DNA of 58,190 nucleotides from positions 1 to 58,190 of the IMG/VR virus record IMGVR_UViG_3300027861_000036; one strand, 5' to 3'. Both the position numbers and the translations under genes were made by a program. Shown one piece after another: positions 6,493 through 15,844 of the stretch. Position 1 is the stretch's first letter; every line of letters starts with the position of its first letter. The notes under the pieces are model-generated. The model worked only from the letters and a program-made list of their open reading frames with translations. It ran no database searches and was not told the origin of the DNA. The stretch comes from a virus.

Positions 6493-8671
6493 AAAAATAC
6501 CTACATATAAGAATGGTAAGTGGGATATAACAGAATTTAATGATGATAAAGAATTTAGAGAGTTTCTTTTGAAGCTGTTTAAAGAACCCGGTCATTATAA
6601 TTTTGATGAAACCGCTCATATGTTTAATGAGCAGGCAAGATTTTTTGATAAACATAAGTTTTATTGTAATAAACCTTTCAGATCAAAAGATTTTATCACT
6701 TACTGGAACGATCAAAAGTATAAGTGTAGAAATGGTGCCATCTTTCATAGTAAGAATGGCACTTGGTATTTAACCAGGGATTATTACATGTGGTTAAACT
6801 TTCTACCTATATATGATAAGGAAGAAAAAAAGTATGGATTTGCAAAAGTCAGAGATGCCCAATATCATATGGCATTATATGAGATTCTTGCAGAATTGCA
6901 TAATGAGCATGCTGCTATATTAAAGAAAAGGCAGATAGCATCTTCTTATTTCCACATGGGAAAGATAATAAATCAATATTGGTTTGAAGAAGGTAGTATT
7001 TGTAAGATAGGTGCTTCACTTAAAGACTATATTAATGATAAAGGCTCTTGGAAATTCTTAGATGAATATAAAGATTTCTTAAATGAGCATACTGCTTGGT
7101 ATAGGCCAAGTAATCCGGAGAAGATTTTAATCTGGCAGCAACAGATTGAAGTACGTATAGATAATAAGAAGATAAAAAGGGGGTTAAAGTCTAAAATACA
7201 AGGAGCATCTTTTGAAAAGAACCCTACTACAGGTGTTGGTGGTCCATGTACTATATTCTTCCATGAAGAAGCAGGTATAGCTCCTAAGATGATGCAGACA
7301 TATGAGTATTTACGTCCTGCAATGGCATCCGGTATGATGACAACAGGTATGTTTATAGCTGCAGGTTCCGTTGGTGATCTTGATCATTGTAAACCATTGA
7401 AAGAGATGATATTAAATCCCAGAGTTCATGGGATTTTTGCTGTTAAAACAAACCTTATGGATGCTGATGGAGCTATTGATATGGCAGGTTTGTTTATCCC
7501 GGAGCAATGGTCAATGCCCCCTTTTATAGATAAGTTTGGCAACTCTTTAATTGAAAAAGCATTAGAAGCTATAGTTAAAGAAAGAAAAACCTGGAAGGCT
7601 GAGTTAAATGCTGAGTTATATCAACTTAGAATATCCCAAAAACCAACAAACATTGCTGAAGCTTTTGCGTATAGAAAAGAATCTATCTTTCCTCAAGGTA
7701 TAATAGCACAACAACTAAAGAAAATAGAAGATAAAGAATATAGTTATGAGCATATTGAGCTTGAGAGAGATCAAACAGGGATAATAGCTAAACGGTCAAG
7801 AAAGCAACCAATATCTACTTTTCCCGTAAATAAAAAGCAAGTGGATAAGACTGGGTGCCTTGTTGTTTGGGAAAGACCGGTGAAAAATCCTGAGTTTGGA
7901 ATGTATTATGCTAGTATTGACCCTGTTTCTGAAGGAAAAACTACAACATCTGACTCTTTATGTAGTATCTTTGTATATAAGAATCCTGTAGAGATAATAA
8001 GAGAAACACCAGAAGGTTTTGAACATATTATAGAAAAAGATAAAATTGTTGCTGCCTGGTGTGGAAGATATGATGATATAAATAAAACACATAATCAATT
8101 AGAATTGATTATACAATGGTATAACGCATGGACTATTGTTGAGAATAATATATCATTGTTTATTCAGCATATGATAGCTAAAAAGAAACAAAAGTATCTT
8201 GTACCAAAACAACAGATACTCTTTTTAAAGGAATTAGGTTCTAATAGAAATGTATTTGCAGAATATGGCTGGAAGAATACGGGTAGTTTGTTTAAAAACC
8301 ATTTAATATCTTATGCTATAGAATTTCTTAGAGAAGAGATAAATGAAGAGCTTGATGATAATGGTGAAGTTATGTCTGTTACATTAGGTATAGATAGAAT
8401 ACCGGATCATATGTTGTTAAAAGAGATGGCAAGTTATTATCCTGGATTGAACGTAGATAGGTTAGTAGCTTTCTCAGCGTTAATAGCTTTTGCTAAAATA
8501 CAGCAATCAAATAGAGGCTATCATAAAAGAAGAGAAACAGATGGATCAAATAACTTGGAGAAATCAAAAAATTTGTATAAATTAAAATACAACCCTTTTA
8601 AGAATATAGGGAAGAAAAAAAGAATTGAAGGTGGTGGTCATAAACGCTCCCCTTTTAAAAACTTTAAATAA
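6485..8671 (+). CDS. terL: Terminase large subunit
   Basis: ATP-driven DNA packaging motor and headful nuclease, 728 residues, a normal length for crAss-like TerL. The ATPase domain has a divergent P-loop-like segment LKKRQIASS (residues 146-154) and a Walker B strand ending in FFHEEAG (H260, E261, E262). The RNase-H-like nuclease domain starts with YASIDPVSEG (D479), followed by the acidic strand VEN (E553) and GIDRIPDH (D637, D641), the expected acidic triad or tetrad. The C-terminus is basic (HKRRETDG; KKKRIEGGGHKR), suited to DNA or portal contact. Its stop overlaps the portal start by one base. Confidence 0.9.
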   Translation: MHKKIPTYKNGKWDITEFNDDKEFREFLLKLFKEPGHYNFDETAHMFNEQARFFDKHKFYCNKPFRSKDFITYWNDQKYKCRNGAIFHSKNGTWYLTRDYYMWLNFLPIYDKEEKKYGFAKVRDAQYHMALYEILAELHNEHAAILKKRQIASSYFHMGKIINQYWFEEGSICKIGASLKDYINDKGSWKFLDEYKDFLNEHTAWYRPSNPEKILIWQQQIEVRIDNKKIKRGLKSKIQGASFEKNPTTGVGGPCTIFFHEEAGIAPKMMQTYEYLRPAMASGMMTTGMFIAAGSVGDLDHCKPLKEMILNPRVHGIFAVKTNLMDADGAIDMAGLFIPEQWSMPPFIDKFGNSLIEKALEAIVKERKTWKAELNAELYQLRISQKPTNIAEAFAYRKESIFPQGIIAQQLKKIEDKEYSYEHIELERDQTGIIAKRSRKQPISTFPVNKKQVDKTGCLVVWERPVKNPEFGMYYASIDPVSEGKTTTSDSLCSIFVYKNPVEIIRETPEGFEHIIEKDKIVAAWCGRYDDINKTHNQLELIIQWYNAWTIVENNISLFIQHMIAKKKQKYLVPKQQILFLKELGSNRNVFAEYGWKNTGSLFKNHLISYAIEFLREEINEELDDNGEVMSVTLGIDRIPDHMLLKEMASYYPGLNVDRLVAFSALIAFAKIQQSNRGYHKRRETDGSNNLEKSKNLYKLKYNPFKNIGKKKRIEGGGHKRSPFKNFK

Positions 8672-11427
8672 TGAAAGTATTTAACGCATTACAATTAAAG
8701 AAAGGAGCTAAAGGTGAAGGACACTCTCCATCTTCAAGCCTTACACAACCAATTCAATTCCTATCAGCAAAGAAAAAAAATGATGATTGGGCTGCATGGA
8801 ATATAGATTGGCTTGAACTACAGGGAATTGAGTTTTTAAGATTAAACTCAAGAAGACTTCTAAAAAATTATAAACTTGCCAAAGGAATTATAGATAAGAC
8901 AGATTATATTATAGAGGAAGATAATGACTATAAAGATCTTGTTGATGTATTAACTAAAGAAGATGAATCTGCATTAGAGTTAAAGTTTTACCCTATTATA
9001 CCAAATGTAATTAACGTTCTCTCAGGAGAATTCTCTAAAAGATTCTCTAAAGTACAATTCAGAGCTGTTGATGACCTTTCATATAATGAGATGCTTGAGC
9101 AGAAAAGAGGGATGATAGAAGAAAATCTTCTGGCGGATGCTGAATCTAAACTTTTAGCTAAGATGTTAGAGATGGGTGCAGACCCTCAAAGTGAAGAGTT
9201 TCAACAACAGTTATCTCCTGAAAATTTAAAGACATTACCTGAGATAGAAGATTTCTTTAGTAAGGATTACCGTAGTTTAGTGGAAGAGTGGGCATCACAT
9301 CAGTTAAACGTTGATGATGAAAGATTTAAAATGCAGGAGCTTGAGGAAAGAGCATTCCGTGATATGCTTATTACAGACAGGGAGTTCTGGCATTTTAAAA
9401 TGATGGAGGATGATTATGATTTAGAACTTTGGAATCCAATACTAACATTTTATCAGAAATCTCCAGATACAAGATATATATCAGAATCTAATTATGTAGG
9501 TAAACTTGATTTAATAACTGTATCAGATGTTATAGATAAGTATGGTTATCTCATGAGTGAGAAACAATTAAGTTCTTTACAAGATATATATCCTGCAAGA
9601 TCAGCTCTTTATCAAGTGAATGGTTATCAAAATGATGGAACATATTATGACCCAAGCAGATCCCATAAGTGGAATACAGAAATGCCGGGGTTAGCTTATA
9701 GACAATATGTAAGTAATTGGTCTAATGATCCAGGTAAAGGAGGAGATGTTGTAAGTGCTATTTTAAATGAGAGTGAGGATTTAACAGCGTGGGGAGAAGG
9801 TGAGCTATTAAGAGTGAGCACTGTATATTGGAAAACCCAAAGAAAAATAGGTCATCTTATTAGTATAAGTGAAGATGGTGAAATTGTGCAGGATTTAATT
9901 GATGAAACATATAAAATTACTGTAAAACCTCTTTATGATAGTAGTATAATTAAACAGAAATCTAAAGAAACTCTTGTCTATGGAGAACATATAGATTGGA
10001 TTTGGATTAATGAAGTGTGGGGTGGTGTAAAAATAGGACCTAATCTACCTGCATTTTGGAGATCTAATATAGGAGATAATCTAAACCCTATATATTTAGG
10101 TATTAATAGAAAAAAACCTGGACGTATCCCATTTCAATTTAAGGGTTCTAAAACCCTTTATGGCTGCAAGCTCCCTGTAGAAGGCAGAGTATTCTCTGAT
10201 AGAAATACAAGATCTGTAGCTCTTGTTGATTTAATGAAAGCATATCAGGTAGGGTATAATATGGTGAATAACCAAATTGCAGATATCCTTATTGATGAGT
10301 TGGGTACTGTTATAATGTTTGACCAAAATGCTTTACCAAGACACTCAATGGGTGAAGATTGGGGTAAAGGGAATTATGCTAAAGCATATGTGGCAATGAA
10401 AGATTTTCAAATGCTACCATTAGATACCTCTATTACTAATACAGAAAACGCTACAAATTTCAATCATTACCAAACTCTGAATATGGAGCAAACTAATAGG
10501 TTGATGTCAAGAATTCAATTAGCTAATTATTTTAAACAGCAATGTTTTGAAGCTATTGGAGTAAACCAACAACGTTTAGGAGCTCCTATTGGACAACAAA
10601 CAGCTACCGGTGTAACACAAGCTCTTAATCAATCATATGCTCAAACAGAAGTTTATTTTACACAGCACTCAGATCAATTGATGCCCAGAGTACATCAGAT
10701 GAGAACTGATTTAGCACAGTTTTATTGTAGTACAAACCCCAGTGTAAGATTAAGCTATACAAACTCTGAAGCAGAAAAGATTAACTTTATCATCAATGGT
10801 ACAGATCTTTTACTAAGAGATTTTAATGTATTTGCAACTACTAAAACAAATCATAGAGCTATTCTTGACCAATTGAAACAATTAGCAATTCAGAATAATA
10901 CATCAGGAGCATCTATATATGATCTTGGTAATATTATTAAAGCTGATTCTATTGCTGAAGTTTCAGACATATTAAAAGATGCTGAAGCTAAACAGCAGGG
11001 TATGAAAGAACAAGAGATGCAACAACAACAACAAATGCAACAAGAGCAGATACAAGCTCAACAACAACAGGAGCAGATGAAGTTGCAGTTTGAATCTCAG
11101 GAGAATGATAAAGAAAGACAAAAAGATATTACTGTAGCAGAAATCAGAGCTGCAGGTTATGGTGGTGGGCAAGATGTTAATCAAAATTTAGAATCTGATT
11201 ATGTAGATGCAATGAAAGACATCCGGGAAACTACTAAGTATAGAGAACAGATGAATATGAAAAGAGAGGAGATGGTAAATACTAATAGTCTTAGCAAAGA
11301 GAAAATGAATGTTGAGAGAGAACGTTTAAAAACTCAAAGAGATATTGCAGCTAATAACTTGGAGATAGCCAGAGAAAATAAAAACAAGTATGATGTAGAA
11401 TCAAAAAAGAAAAAGAAAGATAAATGA
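8671..11427 (+). CDS. Portal protein (918 aa)
   Basis: Dodecameric channel at the packaging vertex. The identification rests on position right after terL, size and content like crAss-like portals: an N-terminal helical wing (PIIPNVINVLSGEFSKRF), a long mixed core with several aromatic beta stretches, and a helical region with VNQQRLGAPIGQQTATGVTQALNQSY, resembling the crown/stem helices of podovirus portals. The last 200 residues are low-complexity and helical: glutamine/methionine-rich at about 775-810, then charged coiled coil to a basic end (KSKKKKKDK). The Q-rich tail likely forms the barrel inside the capsid. Overlaps both neighbours. Confidence 0.85.
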   Translation: MKVFNALQLKKGAKGEGHSPSSSLTQPIQFLSAKKKNDDWAAWNIDWLELQGIEFLRLNSRRLLKNYKLAKGIIDKTDYIIEEDNDYKDLVDVLTKEDESALELKFYPIIPNVINVLSGEFSKRFSKVQFRAVDDLSYNEMLEQKRGMIEENLLADAESKLLAKMLEMGADPQSEEFQQQLSPENLKTLPEIEDFFSKDYRSLVEEWASHQLNVDDERFKMQELEERAFRDMLITDREFWHFKMMEDDYDLELWNPILTFYQKSPDTRYISESNYVGKLDLITVSDVIDKYGYLMSEKQLSSLQDIYPARSALYQVNGYQNDGTYYDPSRSHKWNTEMPGLAYRQYVSNWSNDPGKGGDVVSAILNESEDLTAWGEGELLRVSTVYWKTQRKIGHLISISEDGEIVQDLIDETYKITVKPLYDSSIIKQKSKETLVYGEHIDWIWINEVWGGVKIGPNLPAFWRSNIGDNLNPIYLGINRKKPGRIPFQFKGSKTLYGCKLPVEGRVFSDRNTRSVALVDLMKAYQVGYNMVNNQIADILIDELGTVIMFDQNALPRHSMGEDWGKGNYAKAYVAMKDFQMLPLDTSITNTENATNFNHYQTLNMEQTNRLMSRIQLANYFKQQCFEAIGVNQQRLGAPIGQQTATGVTQALNQSYAQTEVYFTQHSDQLMPRVHQMRTDLAQFYCSTNPSVRLSYTNSEAEKINFIINGTDLLLRDFNVFATTKTNHRAILDQLKQLAIQNNTSGASIYDLGNIIKADSIAEVSDILKDAEAKQQGMKEQEMQQQQQMQQEQIQAQQQQEQMKLQFESQENDKERQKDITVAEIRAAGYGGGQDVNQNLESDYVDAMKDIRETTKYREQMNMKREEMVNTNSLSKEKMNVERERLKTQRDIAANNLEIARENKNKYDVESKKKKKDK

Positions 11428-11777
11428 AACTGACATCTACACATATTATATTCATTGTGCAATCAGTTTTTATACTGATATTATTCTTAGTGATAGTGTT
11501 TAGAAAACCGCCATCACCAACAGTAGTAGATTACAATAGAATAAAATCTCAAATAGAAGAATCTATAAATACACTTAAGTCTGAATTTGATTCCCTGAGT
11601 GGAGAAAATACACTTCTTTATAAAAAGATGGACTCCTTGAAATACCAGATGCCGGATAATAAGAAAAGCTTAGATAAGATTAACAGAGAAATAAAAAGAT
11701 TAAATGAAACATATATTATTAGTAATTATAGGGATAGCTCTGATGCTGCCCTCATCCGCAGACTGTCAGGAGGATAA
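11424..11777 (+). CDS. Membrane-anchored coiled-coil protein; i-spanin/Rz-like candidate (117 aa)
   Basis: A 117-residue protein with one N-terminal membrane helix (about residues 8-27, IIFIVQSVFILILFLVIVF) followed by about 90 residues that are mostly coiled coil (SQIEESINTLKSEFDSLSG; KKMDSLKY; LDKINREIKRLNE). That is the layout of an inner-membrane spanin (Rz type). The next gene starts inside its last 74 bases in the +1 frame, similar in spirit to Rz/Rz1 overlaps. The start overlaps the portal stop (ATGA). Finding a lysis gene between portal and scaffold would be unusual; a structural membrane protein is the alternative. Confidence 0.6.
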   Translation: MKLTSTHIIFIVQSVFILILFLVIVFRKPPSPTVVDYNRIKSQIEESINTLKSEFDSLSGENTLLYKKMDSLKYQMPDNKKSLDKINREIKRLNETYIISNYRDSSDAALIRRLSGG

Positions 11778-12138
11778 AGTTCTGATTGAAAGAGATGTGC
11801 TTATAAGAATAGCATCTCAACTGGATAGTTTTGAGGTTCTAAAAAAATTAGAGATTGAATATCTTTCTTTTAAAGACTCTTGTGTTATATTAACAAATAC
11901 TCAAATGGAGTATATAGGAACACAGGATATGTTGATATTTAATAAGAGTAAGCAAATAGAAAATTTACAAGCCTCAGAAACTGAGTATAAAGGATTAGTT
12001 GATATTAATGAAAATCTTGTAAAAGTATATCAGAAAAAAGCTAAAATTGGAAGACGTAATACTGTTATTAGTCTTGTAGGCGGAGGAGTTTTAACACTAG
12101 GATTAACAACAGCTTTGATAATAAGCATAGTTCAATAG
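11704..12138 (+). CDS. Exported coiled-coil protein with C-terminal TM; u-spanin-like candidate (144 aa)
   Basis: The N-terminus is a signal peptide (MKHILLVIIGIALMLPSSADC); C22 is followed by QED, acidic residues reminiscent of Bacteroidota lipoprotein surface-export signals, though aspartate just before the cysteine is a poor lipobox. Residues 25-115 are helical (VLIRIASQLDSFEVLKKLEIEYL; KQIENLQASETEYKGLV). A basic stretch KKAKIGRRN precedes a C-terminal membrane helix (VISLVGGGVLTLGLTTALIISIV). N-terminal lipid plus C-terminal membrane helix is the unimolecular spanin layout (T1 gp11 type). Starts within the preceding gene, +1 frame. Ends TAG. Confidence 0.6.
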   Translation: MKHILLVIIGIALMLPSSADCQEDKVLIERDVLIRIASQLDSFEVLKKLEIEYLSFKDSCVILTNTQMEYIGTQDMLIFNKSKQIENLQASETEYKGLVDINENLVKVYQKKAKIGRRNTVISLVGGGVLTLGLTTALIISIVQ

Positions 12139-12200
12139 TGCTTATTTAAGAAATTAAGTAAAATATTAAATAAGGATAGTTCTTAATAAAGATAAGTATT

Positions 12201-12247
12201 GGGGGAGTTTAAATCTATTCTTGGTAGGACATTTATTTTACTTCCCC
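12201..12247 (+). terminator. Long-loop hairpin after the membrane gene pair
   Basis: GGGGGAGT (12201-12208) pairs, with one G-U, with ACTTCCCC (12240-12247), followed by TTTATTTG. The 31-base loop makes it a weak terminator candidate; its G-rich left arm and C-rich right arm before T's resemble the 3646-3740 structure. Confidence 0.35.
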
Positions 12248-12281
12248 TTTATTTGTTTGATTTGTGTTTTTAATTTGTGCG

Positions 12282-12316
12282 CTAGGGAGTTAGGTTTCAA
12301 GTGCTTAGCTCTCTAG
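12282..12316 (+). terminator. 13-bp hairpin with T-run just before the 12329 gene
   Basis: CTAGGGAGTTAGG (12282-12294) pairs with CTTAGCTCTCTAG (12304-12316) using three G-U pairs and a 9-base loop, followed by TTTTATTTTATT. It has intrinsic-terminator form but ends 12 bases before an ATG, so it may instead act as a 5' UTR control or attenuator. Confidence 0.45.
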
Positions 12317-12328
12317 TTTTATTTTATT

Positions 12329-12517
12329 ATGAAAAAAAAAGAAAATTTACTTGCTGTAATTAGTAGTCCTGAATACAATGCTACAGTTACAGCTTTTGTT
12401 GTTAACAGCACAGTTAGCATTAAGGGTTTAGTGTACAATGTGGAAAACAAGAAGAATACTAATTATGAAGTAAATCTTGTATTATTCCCTGATGGTACAG
12501 CTAGAGTCATAGAATAA
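12329..12517 (+). CDS. Small beta-rich hypothetical protein (62 aa)
   Basis: A 62-residue protein with a short lysine-rich start (MKKKEN) and alternating beta-like stretches (VTAFVVNSTVSIKGLVYNV; YEVNLVLFPDGTARVIE). No domain is recognised. It stands alone between two non-coding gaps with a hairpin just upstream and a promoter-like box downstream, before the scaffold gene. Position suggests a minor virion or assembly protein. Short length lowers confidence, but the protein-like composition and SD-less T/A-rich leader support it. Confidence 0.5.
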   Translation: MKKKENLLAVISSPEYNATVTAFVVNSTVSIKGLVYNVENKKNTNYEVNLVLFPDGTARVIE

Positions 12518-12591
12518 AAGCCTTATATTTTTTTTAGCTATATACTATTTAAATTATTTTTTATACAAAAATATTTTAAGTTTAAAAGATA

Positions 12592-12599
12592 TAACTTTG
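12592..12599 (+). promoter_or_regulatory. Bacteroidota-type -7 box (TAACTTTG) before the scaffold/capsid genes
   Basis: TAACTTTG fits TAnnTTTG exactly and is followed by CGTATATTA; the scaffold start is 42 bases further on. No TTTG at -33. This is the best-placed promoter candidate in the window, since capsid genes need high expression. Confidence 0.5.
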
Positions 12600-12640
12600 C
12601 GTATATTATCTTATAATTAATTTTTAAAACCAACTATATT

Positions 12641-13897
12641 ATGACAAACGAAACAAAAAACATGGAGACATCTGTGGAAACAGTAGACATTAACCTTGAT
12701 GAAATTTTTGATGGTGCTCCATCTGCAGAAGGTGTTACATTACCTGAAGAAACTAAAGGTAATATTTTTAAAAACTTAAGTAGTGATGTTGATTTAACAT
12801 TTGCAGAAACCGCTGATGTAGAAGAAACTGAAGAAACTGAAACAGAAGAAACTGGAGCAGAATTCAAAGCTGAAACTTTTAAAAAAGCTGAAGAAGTATT
12901 TGATGAATTAGATGATTTAGATGATGAAGTAGAACAAAAAGTAGAAAAAAGAGGAAGAAAAAGAATAAGTGGTATTTCTGATGTATTTTCAAAGCTTATT
13001 AAAGATGATAAGATTGTTCCGTTTGATGATGATAAAAATTTAGAAGATTATTCTGCTAAAGACTGGGAAGAACTTATTGAAGCTAACCTTGAAGAAAGGG
13101 CTAATCAAGTAAGAAGAGAAACCCCTAAGCAGTTTTTTGAAAGTTTACCTGAAGAATTACAAATTGCAGCAAGATATGTAGCTGATGGAGGTCAGGATTT
13201 AAAAGGTTTGTTTTCTACATTAGCTTATGTTGAAGAATCCAGACAACTTGATGTATCTGATGAAGGAGATCAAGAATCAATTATTAGAGAATATCTTTCT
13301 GTTACAGGATATGGTGATAGAGAAGAGATAGAAGAAGAAATTGAAATTTGGAAAGATTTAGGAAAGCTTGAAAAACAAGCTTCTAAATTTAAACCAAAGT
13401 TAGACAAGATGAAAGAACAGGTTGTTGCTAGAAAGCTGCAAGAGCAGGAAATGAAAAGAGCACAGCAAGAACAAGCATCAAAGCAATATATGTCTAACGT
13501 ATATCATACGTTAAAAGATGGTACATTAGGTGATGTTAGAGTTGATAAAAAAACACAAGCCATGCTTTATAATGGCTTAGTGCAACCTAACTATCCTTCA
13601 GTAAGTGGTAGAAATACAAATCTATTAGGGCATCTTTTAGAAAAATACCAATTTGTTGAACCTAATTACACATTAATTGCAGAAGCTTTATGGTTATTGT
13701 CAGATCCTGTACAGTATAAAGCAAAGATAATGAGTAAAGGAGCACAGAAAAACATAGAGAAAACTGTTAGAAAGCTTAAAACAGAACAAGCTAATAATAC
13801 TACTACTTCTCACGGCATTCAAAAAACTGAACAAGCCGCAAGTAGAAAATCAAAAAAGAAATTACAAAGATCAAATAACATATTTAGAAGAATTTAA
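12641..13897 (+). CDS. Scaffolding protein (418 aa)
   Basis: Likely internal scaffold for procapsid assembly. It lies immediately before the major capsid gene. Its first 110 residues are very acidic and low-complexity (many D/E, with EETEETETEETGAEF), the middle is helical and charged (EEEIEIWKDLGKLEKQASKFKPKL), and the C-terminus is strongly basic (SRKSKKKLQRSNNIFRRI), the usual coat-binding end of scaffolds. No protease domain is seen. A portal-proximal virion role is the alternative. A TAACTTTG box upstream probably drives it together with the capsid gene 32 bases downstream. Confidence 0.75.
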   Translation: MTNETKNMETSVETVDINLDEIFDGAPSAEGVTLPEETKGNIFKNLSSDVDLTFAETADVEETEETETEETGAEFKAETFKKAEEVFDELDDLDDEVEQKVEKRGRKRISGISDVFSKLIKDDKIVPFDDDKNLEDYSAKDWEELIEANLEERANQVRRETPKQFFESLPEELQIAARYVADGGQDLKGLFSTLAYVEESRQLDVSDEGDQESIIREYLSVTGYGDREEIEEEIEIWKDLGKLEKQASKFKPKLDKMKEQVVARKLQEQEMKRAQQEQASKQYMSNVYHTLKDGTLGDVRVDKKTQAMLYNGLVQPNYPSVSGRNTNLLGHLLEKYQFVEPNYTLIAEALWLLSDPVQYKAKIMSKGAQKNIEKTVRKLKTEQANNTTTSHGIQKTEQAASRKSKKKLQRSNNIFRRI

Positions 13898-13929
13898 TTA
13901 ATTATAAACATTTTAATAAATTATCAATT

Positions 13930-15546
13930 ATGGCAACTCCGGTTTTAAATAATGGAATTTTCCTTAGGGATACTAACTATAAAGCTAGTTCACATATTGA
14001 TTCATATCACCTGACTCAAATGCTTGGGTCTGCAGAACCTATGGATATGGGACCTGTAGATTTATGGGCTATGACACAAAAGGTAGAAATGCCTTTGTAT
14101 CAAATGGCTTCTTTTGGTGGTAAGAATACAATTCTTGTGGATAATGCACGTGGTGAGTATAAATGGCAAACTCCTGTTGCACAAGATTTACCTTATATTG
14201 TTGGGGATATAGATCCAGGATTCGCAACTAAAGGTATTGACGGGCATACATTTAGGGTTAAATTATCAAAAAGATCATTTGGGCATGGTGATATTATCAC
14301 TTATGACAAATATAATGGTCTTGAACTTTACATTACAGCAGATGATATTCTACCTGCAGGTGATGGTTTTATTTACACAGTTCAACTTGTAAATAATAAT
14401 AACAATGCTTTTCTTGACAATGCTTATTTAGCTTCTGGTACTAAGTACTTCCGTAAAGGTTCTGCCAGAGGTGAGTATGGTGAAAGATTTTCTGACATCC
14501 AAACAGGATCTGGTTTCCGTGAATTCTACAACTTTGTAGGTGGTGCTGAAGCTCATGTTCATTATTCTATTTCATCTAAGGCAGACCTTATGATTAAAGG
14601 TGGTCTTAATGCTGATGGAACAGTACCTGTAACGGAAATTTGGAGAAATTTTGATACTGGAGCAAACAAATCTGTTGCAAGTATTGAAGAACTTGTTGCA
14701 GGCATGGGTAAAGCAGGTGCTAAAAAAGCATTTGACAACGGTTCTTTATCAAGAACGTTTATTACAAATCTTGAAGCGGCTCATTTATCTAAAATTGCAA
14801 ATGACATTGAGTGTTATTTAATGTGGGGTAAAGGTGGTAGAATCAAGCAAGATGGTCCTGATGATATCAGACTTTCTGTAGGTCTTTGGACACAGCTTGA
14901 TAACTCATTTAAAAGAGTGTATAACAAAGCTTCATTTAATCTTGACATGTTTAAGTCTGAACTTTATAACTTTTATCAAGGTAAAGTTGAGTTTAAAGGT
15001 CCGGATCCAAAAAGACAACTCATTGTTCAAACAGGTATTGGCGGTATGCAGTTGATTAATAAAGCTATTGCTGATGAAGTTTATGGTTCAGGTCTTGTAC
15101 AGAATGCCACTGAAATTGGGGCTGTATCTGGAAAAGGTATGGATCTTGACTTTGGATTTGCATATACAAGCTTTACAATTCCATTCCTTGCTAACGTTAA
15201 GTTTGTTCTTAATCCTGCATTTGACAACCTCCATACAAATGATATTGAGAATCCTCTTATTGATGGAAGACCTCTAAGCTCATTTAGCTTTATCATTTTT
15301 GATGTAACTGAAGAAGGTAATGATAACATTCACTTATTGAAACTATCCTGGGATAATCAACTGAAGTGGTTCTATCAAAATGGAACTATGGATTATATGG
15401 GAAGAACTCAAGGGTTTGCATCTACCGGAAACTTCAATGGCTATAGAGTTTATATGACTCAGACTATGCCAGCGATTTGGGTGAAAGATCCAACTAAAGT
15501 TTTAAAAATTGTTATGAGGAATCCTGTAACAGGAGGCTCATTCTAA
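13930..15546 (+). CDS. Major capsid protein (538 aa)
   Basis: Forms the icosahedral shell (HK97 fold expected). Called from position after the scaffold, length similar to crAss-like capsid proteins, and content: an N-terminal arm with HIDSYHLTQMLGSAEPMDMG, a long mixed alpha/beta body, and a beta-rich C-terminal half with FGFAYTSFTIPFLANVKFVLNP and a terminal MPAIWVKDPTKVLKIVMRNP strand. No N-terminal delta domain or protease site is obvious. An A-rich SD-less leader precedes the ATG. A strong intrinsic terminator follows within 14 bases of the stop, which would limit read-through after this highly expressed gene. Confidence 0.85.
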   Translation: MATPVLNNGIFLRDTNYKASSHIDSYHLTQMLGSAEPMDMGPVDLWAMTQKVEMPLYQMASFGGKNTILVDNARGEYKWQTPVAQDLPYIVGDIDPGFATKGIDGHTFRVKLSKRSFGHGDIITYDKYNGLELYITADDILPAGDGFIYTVQLVNNNNNAFLDNAYLASGTKYFRKGSARGEYGERFSDIQTGSGFREFYNFVGGAEAHVHYSISSKADLMIKGGLNADGTVPVTEIWRNFDTGANKSVASIEELVAGMGKAGAKKAFDNGSLSRTFITNLEAAHLSKIANDIECYLMWGKGGRIKQDGPDDIRLSVGLWTQLDNSFKRVYNKASFNLDMFKSELYNFYQGKVEFKGPDPKRQLIVQTGIGGMQLINKAIADEVYGSGLVQNATEIGAVSGKGMDLDFGFAYTSFTIPFLANVKFVLNPAFDNLHTNDIENPLIDGRPLSSFSFIIFDVTEEGNDNIHLLKLSWDNQLKWFYQNGTMDYMGRTQGFASTGNFNGYRVYMTQTMPAIWVKDPTKVLKIVMRNPVTGGSF

Positions 15547-15559
15547 TAGTATACTTTAA

Positions 15560-15588
15560 GGGAGGGGCTAACACCTCTCCCATTTTTT
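15560..15588 (+). terminator. Intrinsic terminator after the major capsid gene
   Basis: GGGAGGGG (15560-15567), 6-base loop, CCTCTCCC (15574-15581) with one G-U pair, then ATTTTTT. A canonical stem and T-run. Confidence 0.8.
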
Positions 15589-15607
15589 GATTTTAAAATA
15601 AAAAGAT

Positions 15608-15817
15608 ATGTCTATTTATAAAAAAGCTCCGTTTACAAAGGTGACAGAACTAACAAATTCACCGGTATCTAAACTTGTAGCATCTAAAGGAGCAGGTAAA
15701 GAATTAAGAATATTTGCCAATAATGCTGCTGCCAAAGCTGCAGGATTAGCTAATGGAGATTTATATATTGAACAAGTTTTAAATCAGCAGTTATTGTGCG
15801 TTGTTCACACAGTTTAA
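15608..15817 (+). CDS. Small capsid-accessory-like protein (69 aa)
   Basis: A 69-residue protein following the capsid terminator. The C-terminal half (AAAKAAGLANGDLYIEQ, then LLCVVH) matches a short module I recall from many Bacteroidota phage proteins, of the form AAxAAGLxxGDLY...L.VV. The N-terminus (MSIYKKAPFTKVTELTN) is basic. Size and place suggest a head decoration or cement protein. Its leader is A-rich; expression probably comes from partial read-through of the terminator or an unseen promoter. Confidence 0.6.
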   Translation: MSIYKKAPFTKVTELTNSPVSKLVASKGAGKELRIFANNAAAKAAGLANGDLYIEQVLNQQLLCVVHTV

Positions 15818-15844
15818 CATTTTAAAATAAAAACCAACAAAATT

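Noticed and set aside
15608-15817. 69-residue frame as part of the capsid gene (frameshift product)
   Set aside because: It has its own start, an A-rich leader and lies after a strong terminator; no slippery sequence is seen at the capsid stop.
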